Positions 1-5,021 of a DNA stretch of 9,795 nucleotides are shown here, piece after piece; within the stretch, counting starts at the first letter, position 1; the number at the start of each line of letters is the position of its first letter. The DNA comes from Pseudomonadota bacterium (GTDB lineage Bacteria > Pseudomonadota > Alphaproteobacteria > UBA1280 > UBA12223), in assembly GCA_002937495.1 (NCBI GenBank), contig PTJW01000031.1, positions 1 to 9,795 of the forward strand. Reading direction: 5' to 3'. The translations under genes were made by a program, and so were the position numbers. A model generated the notes under the pieces. That model saw only the letters and a list, made by a program, of their open reading frames with translations. It ran no database searches and was not told the origin of the DNA.

Positions 1-361
1 AGACCGTGTCGAGATTTTTGCTCGTCATAACAATCTAAAAGAAAATAGCTTCTTGTTTGAAAATATTGAAGATGCTAGTTTTTATATTAATCACCGCACT
101 TTTGAAATAATTTTTCCTAAAAAAGTTGAACTTTTTGCAAATGAACGCAAAGTGCTATTAACCAAAAACCTATCTCTGCACTTACTACCTTTAGATCCCT
201 CAGACCCTAACTTCCATAAGGGGCGTAAATACTATACTGTTGATGATCAAAAAAAACAGTATAGTCGTGAATCAAGAAAACCAGCAAAAGAAGATATTGA
301 TAATATCTTTGAAAATATGCAAGCTGATGTTTCAATGGAGACCGTTTTTAATGTTCTGTAA
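1..361 (+). CDS. 3' end of an unrecognised protein gene (partial)
   Basis: The reading frame is open from base 2 to a TAA at 359-361, about 119 codons. It runs off the left edge, so the true start is outside the window; the in-frame TTG at 53 has no ribosome site and is not a credible start. The visible part is soluble-looking, with no membrane segment. A region rich in beta-prone residues (about FEIIFPKKVELF and KVLLTKNLSLHLLPL) is followed by a charged, Lys/Arg/Asp-rich stretch and a short helical-looking tail ending in ETVFNVL. I do not recognise the family. Arginine is coded mostly by CGT/CGC (6 of 7), whereas rph downstream uses almost only AGA. A strong terminator starts six bases after the stop, so this gene ends a separate transcript. 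I am confident that it is a real gene end, and cannot assign a function. Confidence 0.75.
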   Translation, partial: DRVEIFARHNNLKENSFLFENIEDASFYINHRTFEIIFPKKVELFANERKVLLTKNLSLHLLPLDPSDPNFHKGRKYYTVDDQKKQYSRESRKPAKEDIDNIFENMQADVSMETVFNVL

Positions 362-366
362 TTCGT

Positions 367-402
367 AAAACACCCAATGCAATAGCGTTGGGTGTTTTTT
401 TG
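367..402 (+). terminator. Rho-independent terminator of the first (partial) gene
   Basis: A near-perfect hairpin pairs ACACCCAATGC (370-380) with GCGTTGGGTGT (385-395) around an AATA loop, with one T-G wobble. Flanking A and T runs extend it, and T395-T401 forms the U-tract. It closes the upstream gene and separates it from the rph promoter that begins about 30 bases later. Confidence 0.93.
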
Positions 403-425
403 TTTAAGATACTAATCTGAACTAT

Positions 426-463
426 TGTGATTGCAACGACTCCTTTTTTTTGTTACAATCACA
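426..463. promoter_or_regulatory. Inverted repeat spanning the rph promoter, candidate operator
   Basis: The left arm TGTGATTGCAAC (426-437) is the reverse complement of the right arm GTTACAATCACA (452-463) at 11 of 12 positions, with a 14-base spacer containing a T-run. The left arm covers the -35 box and the right arm covers the -10 box, so a dimeric protein bound here would sit on the promoter. It could instead be a DNA/RNA hairpin, but most of it lies upstream of the predicted transcription start, so an RNA role is less likely. The binding protein is unknown; this is inferred from symmetry and position only. Confidence 0.45.
431..459 (+). promoter_or_regulatory. Sigma-70 type promoter for rph operon
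   Basis: A -35 box TTGCAA (431-436) and a -10 box TACAAT (454-459) are separated by exactly 17 bases. Transcription would start near 466, giving a leader of about 47 bases before the rph ATG at 513. It is the best promoter match in the 362-512 gap and lies after the terminator of the preceding gene. Both boxes fall inside an inverted repeat annotated separately. Confidence 0.7.
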
Positions 464-512
464 TAAAATTCAAATATTCATCATAAATTATATAAAAAAT
501 TAGGGACTTATT

Positions 513-1229
513 ATGAGAACAGACAGAGCTAATAACCAACTTAGAGAAGTTTCAATTGAAACAGGTGTAAACATGCATGCAGAAGGTTCATGCTTAATTT
601 CAGTTGGTAATACACAAGTGTTATGCACAGCAACTGTAGAAAAAAGATTACCACCATTTTTAAGAAATCAGCCAGTGGGTTGGATTACTGCTGAATATAA
701 TATGCTACCAAGAGCTACAGGTACAAGAAACCAACGTGAGGTTAACAAAGGCAAGCCTTCAGGTAGAACAATGGAAATTCAAAGGTTAATCGGTAGAGCT
801 TTAAGAGCTATTATCGATGTTAAAAAAATTGAAGGTTTTACTATCACTATTGACTGTGATGTTATCCAGGCTGATGGTGGCACAAGAACAACTTCAATTA
901 CTGGTGCATATGTTGCACTACATGAAGCTATTACAAAAATGCTAGAAACAGGCTTAATTAAACATAACCCATTAACAGACCAGCTTGCAGCAATTTCAGT
1001 AGGTATTAGTAAAGATGATGAAGTTATCTTAGACCTAGATTATTTAGAAGATTCATCAGCTGTTGCAGATGGTAACTTTGTTATGACATCTTCAGGTAAA
1101 ATTGTTGAAGTACAAACAACAGCAGAAGAATACCCAATTTCAGACGAACAATTCTTCGAAATGATGAAAATTGCAAAAATTTCAATTACTGAACTTTGTG
1201 AAAAACAAACAATTGCTGTTACTAAATAG
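513..1229 (+). CDS. rph: Ribonuclease PH
   Basis: This is the phosphate-dependent 3'-5' exoribonuclease that trims tRNA 3' extensions and degrades structured RNA, releasing nucleoside diphosphates; it works in the cytoplasm as a hexameric ring. The 238-residue product matches the usual family length of about 238. Diagnostic stretches are GWITAEYNMLPRAT (56-69), the basic RNA-binding/ring-contact region with SGRTMEIQRLIGRALRA (83-99), and DCDVIQADGGTRTTSITGA (114-132), where Thr124-Arg125 form the phosphate site. The C-terminal part keeps the DLDYLEDSSAVADGNFVMT and GKIVEVQTTAEE blocks. The ATG at 513 is supported by AGGGA at 502-506, six bases upstream, and by the family's standard MR-start. 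It is the first gene of a probable operon with the M14 gene and hemN. No key residue is visibly missing, so it should be active. Arginine is almost all AGA. Confidence 0.97.
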   Translation: MRTDRANNQLREVSIETGVNMHAEGSCLISVGNTQVLCTATVEKRLPPFLRNQPVGWITAEYNMLPRATGTRNQREVNKGKPSGRTMEIQRLIGRALRAIIDVKKIEGFTITIDCDVIQADGGTRTTSITGAYVALHEAITKMLETGLIKHNPLTDQLAAISVGISKDDEVILDLDYLEDSSAVADGNFVMTSSGKIVEVQTTAEEYPISDEQFFEMMKIAKISITELCEKQTIAVTK

Positions 1230-1242
1230 AGGAATATAAGAT

Positions 1243-2100
1243 TTGACTAAGCTAGAATTATTTAAATATACAGGTGTTGAACAAGGTCCTAAATTATTAG
1301 TTTTAGGTGCTATTCATGGTAATGAACCAGCAGGTACTATTGCTATTGAAAAATTAAGGCAACAGTTAGATTCTGGATTAGTTAAACTTTTAAAAGGCTC
1401 TGTTTGTTTTATGCCTATTTGTAACCCTTTAGCAAAAGATAAGGACGTTAGATTTATTGAGCATAACTTAAACAGAATTTTAAATCGTCATGAAAATGAG
1501 ATAACACAAGAGCATGGCTTTGCAAATCAAATTTGTGATGCTATTGATAATACAGATTATATTTTAGATATTCACTCAACACATTTAGAAGGTGACTTAC
1601 CTACAGTATTTAATGACTTTGTTACAGATGAAACGTCATCATGGGCTAATGCTTTAAATATTGGTACTGTAATTACATCATGGAGAGATATGTTAAATGA
1701 ATCTGATGCTCCAGCTGATTTTTCAGATACTGTAAATTATGCTCATTTAAAAGGTAAAAAAGCATTGTTAGTTGAAGCAGGCTACCACTATGAACCACAG
1801 GCTGAAGATTTAGCATATCAATCTATTATTAATACTTTAGAATTTTTAGGTATGATTGAGCAAACTGAAAAGCAAATTCCTAACAATGATGTTGCTCATA
1901 TGTACAAAATTGTATTTAAAACAGAAGAAACAGGTGCATTTGTAAAAGACTGGAAGCACATGGATGAAGTTAACTGTGGTGATGTTATTGCTAAGCTAGA
2001 TAATGGTGAAGAGTTAAAAGCAGAATACGATGGATATGTAGTTATACCATTCCCAACTGCAAAAGCAGGCGAAGAGTGGTTCTATTTAGCTAAAAAGTAA
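1243..2100 (+). CDS. M14 zinc hydrolase, succinylglutamate desuccinylase/aspartoacylase family
   Basis: This 285-residue protein belongs to the AstE/AspA branch of the M14 metallocarboxypeptidases, which cleave N-acyl amino acids or related amides. Zinc ligands are His25 and Glu28 in GAIHGNEPAG and His111 in DIHSTH. HNLNR (74-78) matches the substrate-carboxylate-binding DLNR motif, and Glu178 in LLVEAGYH is the expected catalytic acid/base. Residues from about 215 form the small beta domain typical of the family. It starts with TTG: AGAGGA at 1228-1233 lies nine bases upstream and no methionine codon occurs before the HGNE motif, so TTG is the only sensible start. The ribosome site overlaps the rph stop, and the gap to rph is 13 bases, which indicates co-transcription. 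The substrate cannot be told from sequence. No arginine-succinyltransferase (ast) genes are nearby, so a role in that pathway is unsupported. Confidence 0.88.
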   Translation: MTKLELFKYTGVEQGPKLLVLGAIHGNEPAGTIAIEKLRQQLDSGLVKLLKGSVCFMPICNPLAKDKDVRFIEHNLNRILNRHENEITQEHGFANQICDAIDNTDYILDIHSTHLEGDLPTVFNDFVTDETSSWANALNIGTVITSWRDMLNESDAPADFSDTVNYAHLKGKKALLVEAGYHYEPQAEDLAYQSIINTLEFLGMIEQTEKQIPNNDVAHMYKIVFKTEETGAFVKDWKHMDEVNCGDVIAKLDNGEELKAEYDGYVVIPFPTAKAGEEWFYLAKK

Positions 2101-2141
2101 AGATTTAGTCTGAAGTTTTATTGTTGAAAGAAAAGATATTT

Positions 2142-3491
2142 ATGGATGTAAACTTAGTAAAAAAATATAATAAAAATGTGCCAAGGTATACAAGTTACCC
2201 AACAGCGCCTCATTTTAAAATGGAGTTTGATTATGCGCAGGCATTAACAAATATTGCTAATACAGACTTAGCAAAGCCTATTTCGTTATATGTACACATC
2301 CCATTTTGTGAAATTTTATGTCTATATTGTGCATGTAATACAAAAATTGTATCAACACAAAAGCCAATTGATGAGTACTTAGAGTACTTAAAAAAAGAAT
2401 TAGATATTTTAAAAAATGTTTTACCCGGCAAGCCAAAGGTTAATCACTTGCATTTTGGCGGAGGCACTCCTACAAGTTTATCTGCAGAAAACTTTAAGTT
2501 ATTATTTACATGGTTAAAAGATGTATTTGATTTTGACTTTGATGGCGAATTAAGTATTGAAATTGACCCAAGGGTTATTACGGAAGATAAAATGGATGCA
2601 TTTGTTGAATGCGGTATAAACCGTGTTAGCTTTGGGGTGCAAGATTTTGATGCCCAAGTACAAAAAGTAATTAATAGAGAGCAGCCATTTACAATGGTGA
2701 ATGATGTGGTGTCTAAATTAAGAGAAAAGGGTATTCAATCAGTTAACTTTGATCTTATTTATGGTTTACCTTGCCAAAGTGTAGAAACAATGGAAGAAAC
2801 TATTAATCTAACAAGCAAAATAATGCCTGAAAGAATTGCATTATATGGCTATGCCCATGTTCCTCATATGAAAAAACATCAAAAGGTTTTAGAACAGCAC
2901 CATATGCCAGAAGCAAAAGAAAGATTTGAAATCTTTACACGAGCAAAAGAAATGCTGCTTGCATTGGGTTATGAGTTTATAGGCATTGACCATTTTGTTC
3001 TTAAAAAAGATAATCTTTATGAATCATTTGAGAGTGGTGAGTTACACCGTAACTTCCAAGGTTACACAACAGATAGTAACGATACAATGTTATCAGTAGG
3101 TTCAACATCTATTGCACAAACTGCTACATCATATATGCAAAACGCTCATGATTTACCATCATACAGGAAATTCTTAGATGAGGGTAGGTTGCCAATTACT
3201 AGATTCATCCAGCTTAAACAAGATGATATTATTAGAAGAGATGTTATTGAAACTTTATTATGTTACTACCAAGTAGACTTGAACCAAATTGAAAAGAAAT
3301 ATTCTTTAGAAGAAGGATATTTTGATAAAGAGTTAGACTTACTTTCTCAATATCAGCAAGATGACATCATAGGAATTCATAATAATGTATTAATTATTAA
3401 GCCAGAGTGTAAAATTTTAGTAAGAATTATTGCATCATACTTTGATGATTACCTTGCAAGAGTTAAATTTACTCACTCAAGTGGAGTATAA
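2142..3491 (+). CDS. hemN: Oxygen-independent coproporphyrinogen III oxidase (radical SAM)
   Basis: It converts coproporphyrinogen III to protoporphyrinogen IX by oxidative decarboxylation of two propionates, using two SAM molecules instead of oxygen. The product is 449 residues (E. coli HemN is 457). The N-terminus carries PRYTSYPTA (14-22). The radical-SAM cluster motif is C56-x3-C60-x2-C63-x-C65 in YVHIPFCEILCLYCACN, followed by GGGTP (106-110). Glu140, Gln167, Arg179, Asp204 and Gln306 (in HRNFQGYTT) line up at a constant offset with the SAM-contacting residues I recall for E. coli HemN. The CxxxCxxCxC pattern and full C-terminal domain mark true HemN rather than the heme chaperone HemW. 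I chose ATG 2142 over the in-frame TTG codons at 2121 and 2124 because homologues begin with a short leader before KYN..PRYTSYP and the TTGs lack a ribosome site; AAAGAAAAGA upstream of the ATG is weak. The tail PECKILVR differs from the common G-R-L-L-(V/I)-R form. It is the last gene of the rph operon, 41 bases after the M14 gene. Confidence 0.95.
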   Translation: MDVNLVKKYNKNVPRYTSYPTAPHFKMEFDYAQALTNIANTDLAKPISLYVHIPFCEILCLYCACNTKIVSTQKPIDEYLEYLKKELDILKNVLPGKPKVNHLHFGGGTPTSLSAENFKLLFTWLKDVFDFDFDGELSIEIDPRVITEDKMDAFVECGINRVSFGVQDFDAQVQKVINREQPFTMVNDVVSKLREKGIQSVNFDLIYGLPCQSVETMEETINLTSKIMPERIALYGYAHVPHMKKHQKVLEQHHMPEAKERFEIFTRAKEMLLALGYEFIGIDHFVLKKDNLYESFESGELHRNFQGYTTDSNDTMLSVGSTSIAQTATSYMQNAHDLPSYRKFLDEGRLPITRFIQLKQDDIIRRDVIETLLCYYQVDLNQIEKKYSLEEGYFDKELDLLSQYQQDDIIGIHNNVLIIKPECKILVRIIASYFDDYLARVKFTHSSGV

Positions 3492-3495
3492 AATA

Positions 3496-3523
3496 AAAAA
3501 AGAGCCATAATAGGCTCTTTTTC
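3496..3523. terminator. Bidirectional Rho-independent terminator between hemN and the lipoprotein gene
   Basis: AAAAAGAGCC (3497-3506) pairs perfectly with GGCTCTTTTT (3513-3522) around the loop ATAATA. The A-run on the left and T-run on the right give a U-tract in either direction. It begins a few bases after the hemN stop, and on the other strand one base after the lipoprotein stop, so it insulates the two converging transcripts. Confidence 0.92.
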
Positions 3524-3928
3524 TTATAAGTTATGGATGTTATCAAGATCGGTTAAATCTTTATTAAGTTTATCCAATGCTTTTTTATGCATTTCAGCAC
3601 GCAATTTCTCTTGTTCGTAAATACTTTTAAGAGTAGCTTGCAAGACGTTATTCTCATCTTGCAAGTTTTTTATCCTAACAGATTGTTCATCGTTAAGTTT
3701 TTGTAGATCCATTATAGATCCTACTAATAGATCATGCTCTTGAATAATATCTTTAGAATTAACCAAACACTGATCTGCAATGCCATAAGCTTTATTCATC
3801 TCACTATATGCATCTTCAGTAAGTTTGTTAGCTTTGTTTGTTTCTTGTTGAGACTGCTCTAACTGATTATTAGAAACACAACCAGTTACTCCAATAATAG
3901 TTAGTAGGGTAAAAGTTGTTATCTTCAT
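3524..3928 (-). CDS. Small coiled-coil outer-membrane-type lipoprotein, family unknown
   Basis: The 134-residue product starts MKITTFTLLTIIGVTGC, a type II signal peptide with lipobox V-T-G-C; Cys17 would be lipidated. Ser18 at +2 suggests delivery to the outer membrane under the E. coli rule. The mature part is almost wholly helical and charged. Alanine/asparagine-rich spacing near 31-55 and a regular Leu/Ile pattern at about 73-130 (DLQKLNDEQ, IKNLQDENNVLQATL) indicate a long coiled coil, so a trimeric or dimeric rod is likely. A second cysteine sits at 54. I chose the ATG at 3926-3928 because GAGG (3935-3938 on this strand) lies six bases upstream. An ATG 12 bases earlier overlaps that ribosome site and would add MRFL. 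It resembles Lpp/OprI alanine-zipper lipoproteins in design, but it is about twice as long as Lpp and lacks the terminal lysine used for peptidoglycan linkage. It is monocistronic, with its own promoter and terminator. The function is unknown. Confidence 0.82.
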   Translation of the reverse strand: MKITTFTLLTIIGVTGCVSNNQLEQSQQETNKANKLTEDAYSEMNKAYGIADQCLVNSKDIIQEHDLLVGSIMDLQKLNDEQSVRIKNLQDENNVLQATLKSIYEQEKLRAEMHKKALDKLNKDLTDLDNIHNL

Positions 3929-3976
3929 AAGAAACCTCATTTTTAATAAGAAAGTAATAGTATAGCTACTTATAGG

Positions 3977-4004
3977 GTTATATTAGTATAATCATATCTA
4001 ACAA
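3977..4004 (-). promoter_or_regulatory. Candidate promoter for the lipoprotein gene
   Basis: On the minus strand a -35 box TTGTTA (4004-3999) and a -10 box TATAAC (3982-3977) are separated by 16 bases. Transcription would start near 3970 and leave a leader of about 42 bases. The -35 overlaps the end of the U-tract that terminates the upstream minus-strand gene, so the two transcription units are packed back to back. The region is AT-rich and other -10-like hexamers (TATACT) exist, so confidence is limited. Confidence 0.4.
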
Positions 4005-4032
4005 AAAAGAAAAGAGCCATTTAAGGCTCTTT
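4003..4032 (-). terminator. Rho-independent terminator of the small secreted-protein gene
   Basis: Read on the minus strand, AAAGAGCC (4032-4025), a six-base loop and GGCTCTTT (4018-4011) form an 8-bp stem followed by TCTTTTTT (4010-4003). The T-run lies only on the minus-strand side, so it ends the gene at 4117-4395, about 85 bases downstream of that stop. The stem arms are identical to the core of the hemN/lipoprotein terminator at 3499-3520. Confidence 0.8.
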
Positions 4033-4116
4033 CGATATTAAAATGCTTTAGAATAGTTCATTCATAAGTATTTCGTGTTCTGTTGCGTATGATTTGTGAC
4101 TATGTGGTTTAGTTTA

Positions 4117-4395
4117 CTAGCCACTAGCTTTCTTTTTTTCTAGTGATTCAAGGTATGCTTTAAAATTAGCTTCTTTTTCTGCTTTTTGACGTGCCTTACG
4201 ATCATTGTCTTTTTTTACAAAGTCATGAAATTGATTTAACGAAGTATCTTCAAGTTCTTTTGCTTTATGTTTTTCAGCTGCTTTGTATTCTTCTAGAGAA
4301 ATGCTTTGTTCATTACCTGTAATAGTAATGTAACTACCTGCTAAAACATTAGCAGGAAATAAGGCAAAAAATGCCACAACAATGATACTTTTCAT
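4117..4395 (-). CDS. Small secreted highly charged protein, family unknown
   Basis: The 92-residue product begins MKSIIVVAFFALFPANVLA, a clean type I signal peptide with a V-L-A cleavage site before Gly20. That leaves a mature protein of about 73 residues, exported to the periplasm or outside. After a short possibly beta stretch (SYITITGNEQSIS) the rest looks like one or two amphipathic helices dense in Lys, Glu and Ala (EEYKAAEKHKAKELED, KARQKAEKEANFKAYLESLEKKK). It has no cysteine. I chose the ATG at 4393-4395 because GGA lies eight bases upstream; the ATG six bases earlier is only three to four bases from that site. It has its own terminator at 4003-4032, after an 84-base 3' region with nothing recognisable. 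I did not find a convincing promoter; the 150-base divergent gap to the next gene is extremely AT-rich. I do not recognise a family and assign no function. Confidence 0.75.
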   Translation of the reverse strand: MKSIIVVAFFALFPANVLAGSYITITGNEQSISLEEYKAAEKHKAKELEDTSLNQFHDFVKKDNDRKARQKAEKEANFKAYLESLEKKKASG

Positions 4396-4469
4396 AATCA
4401 TTTTCCGTTAAAGTTAATGTATGTAGTAACTTATATATCAATAAAAATAAAAAAAATCTAATAATTTAA

Positions 4470-4498
4470 TTGAAAAAATAGTTAAAAGATATTATAAA
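4470..4498 (+). promoter_or_regulatory. Promoter for the small membrane protein gene
   Basis: A -35 box TTGAAA (4470-4475) and a -10 box TATAAA (4493-4498) are separated by 17 bases. Predicted start is near 4505, giving a leader of about 40 bases before ATG 4546. It lies in the 4396-4545 gap between two divergent genes, which is otherwise AT-rich without visible structure. Confidence 0.6.
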
Positions 4499-4545
4499 GC
4501 TATAACACTTCAAAAATTGCGTTATTCTTAATAGTAGGAGAAGGT

Positions 4546-4776
4546 ATGATTAAGCTAGTTTTAGCTACGGCTGTATTTTCTTTATTTTTTAATGGGTTGT
4601 TTGTTCTTTTAAATAAGTGTAATATAACTTCAGCTTTTAGCGAAACTCTTGAAAGCGAGTATTTAAGCGATAAAATCGTTTTTGTATTAATGGGGTTTGT
4701 ATCATCATGGATTGTAGAGTCAGTTTACTTCCAAATGTATGAACAGCCTTTATTAGTTGAACTGCTCGTATTATAA
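4546..4776 (+). CDS. Small two-helix membrane protein, family unknown
   Basis: This 76-residue protein has two hydrophobic segments, about 3-23 (LVLATAVFSLFFNGLFVLL) and 44-62 (IVFVLMGFVSSWIV...), joined by an acidic loop (SETLESEYLSD). With acid-rich sequence between the helices, a hairpin with both ends in the cytoplasm is likely. The first segment could also be read as an uncleaved signal; I see no good signal-peptidase site. Cys25 ends the first helix, but the sequence before it (LLNKC) lacks the small residues of a lipobox. AGGAG at 4536-4540, five bases before the ATG, is one of the strongest ribosome sites in the window. Together with a near-consensus promoter and a clean terminator at 4784-4819, this makes a real, well-expressed single-gene unit likely despite the short length. 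I do not recognise the family. Confidence 0.72.
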   Translation: MIKLVLATAVFSLFFNGLFVLLNKCNITSAFSETLESEYLSDKIVFVLMGFVSSWIVESVYFQMYEQPLLVELLVL

Positions 4777-4783
4777 ATATTCT

Positions 4784-4819
4784 AAGCTCTTGTATTTAAA
4801 TAATATAAGAGCTTTTTTT
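4784..4819 (+). terminator. Rho-independent terminator after the small membrane protein gene
   Basis: A 13-bp stem pairs AAGCTCTTGTATT (4784-4796) with AATATAAGAGCTT (4802-4814) with one G-T wobble and a five-base loop. A run of seven T (4813-4819) follows. It starts eight bases after the stop codon. Confidence 0.92.
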
Positions 4820-4894
4820 ATATATAAAGGTGCTATGTCTTGATAATTCACTAAAAAAATATAAAAATAATAAAACCCTACATAATCACTAGGA

Positions 4895-4911
4895 TATTGC
4901 AACGCACAATA
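4895..4911. promoter_or_regulatory. Palindromic element upstream of pdhA, candidate operator
   Basis: TATTG (4895-4899) and CAATA (4907-4911) form an inverted repeat around CAACGCA. A second offset symmetry, TGC-AAC-GCA (4898-4906), is nested in it. It stands out because the rest of 4820-5021 is almost pure A/T. It lies about 30 bases upstream of the predicted -35 box. TGC-N3-GCA resembles half-site patterns described for PhaR-type regulators of some alphaproteobacteria, but no such regulator is in the window, so the assignment is only a suggestion. Confidence 0.35.
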
Positions 4912-4939
4912 AAAAATTAAAAGAAATGCCAGTTTTTAT

Positions 4940-4968
4940 TTGAAAAATATTAAAAAAACGGTTAAATT
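4940..4968 (+). promoter_or_regulatory. Promoter of the pyruvate dehydrogenase operon
   Basis: A -35 box TTGAAA (4940-4945) and a weaker -10 box TAAATT (4963-4968) are 17 bases apart. Transcription would start near 4975, about 47 bases before the pdhA ATG. Small arms GTTAA (4961-4965) and TTAAC (4978-4982) flank the predicted start. The 202-base gene-free stretch 4820-5021 holds this promoter, the element at 4895-4911 and nothing else I can support. Confidence 0.5.
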
Positions 4969-5021
4969 GTTGTTATCTTAACTAAATCAATATTGAAAAA
5001 AATAATAAAAGGTAATCGACT

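Noticed and set aside
2121..2141. TTG start giving hemN seven extra residues
   Set aside because: No ribosome site precedes it, and HemN proteins normally start close to the KYN..PRYTSYP block, which fits ATG 2142.
2231..2431. Open frame on the minus strand inside hemN
   Set aside because: It lies wholly within a clearly identified gene, shows no ribosome site or recognisable protein, and its composition mirrors the sense codons.
2142..3491. Annotation of this gene as the heme chaperone HemW
   Set aside because: The C-x3-C-x2-C-x-C motif, the N-terminal PRYTSYPTA block, the HRNFQGYTT block and the full C-terminal domain are HemN features.
3524..3928. Identification of the coiled-coil lipoprotein as Lpp (Braun lipoprotein)
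   Set aside because: The product is about twice as long as Lpp and lacks its C-terminal lysine for peptidoglycan linkage; only the general lipoprotein-plus-coiled-coil design is shared.
4033..4116. Possible small gene or RNA between the secreted-protein stop and its terminator
   Set aside because: Only a five-codon frame (ATGAATGAACTATTCTAA on the minus strand) is present and no stable fold is evident; treated as 3' untranslated region.
4117..4776. Toxin-antitoxin pair formed by the divergent secreted and membrane small proteins
   Set aside because: The genes are divergent with separate signals, one product is exported, and neither resembles a known toxin or antitoxin; small size alone is not evidence.
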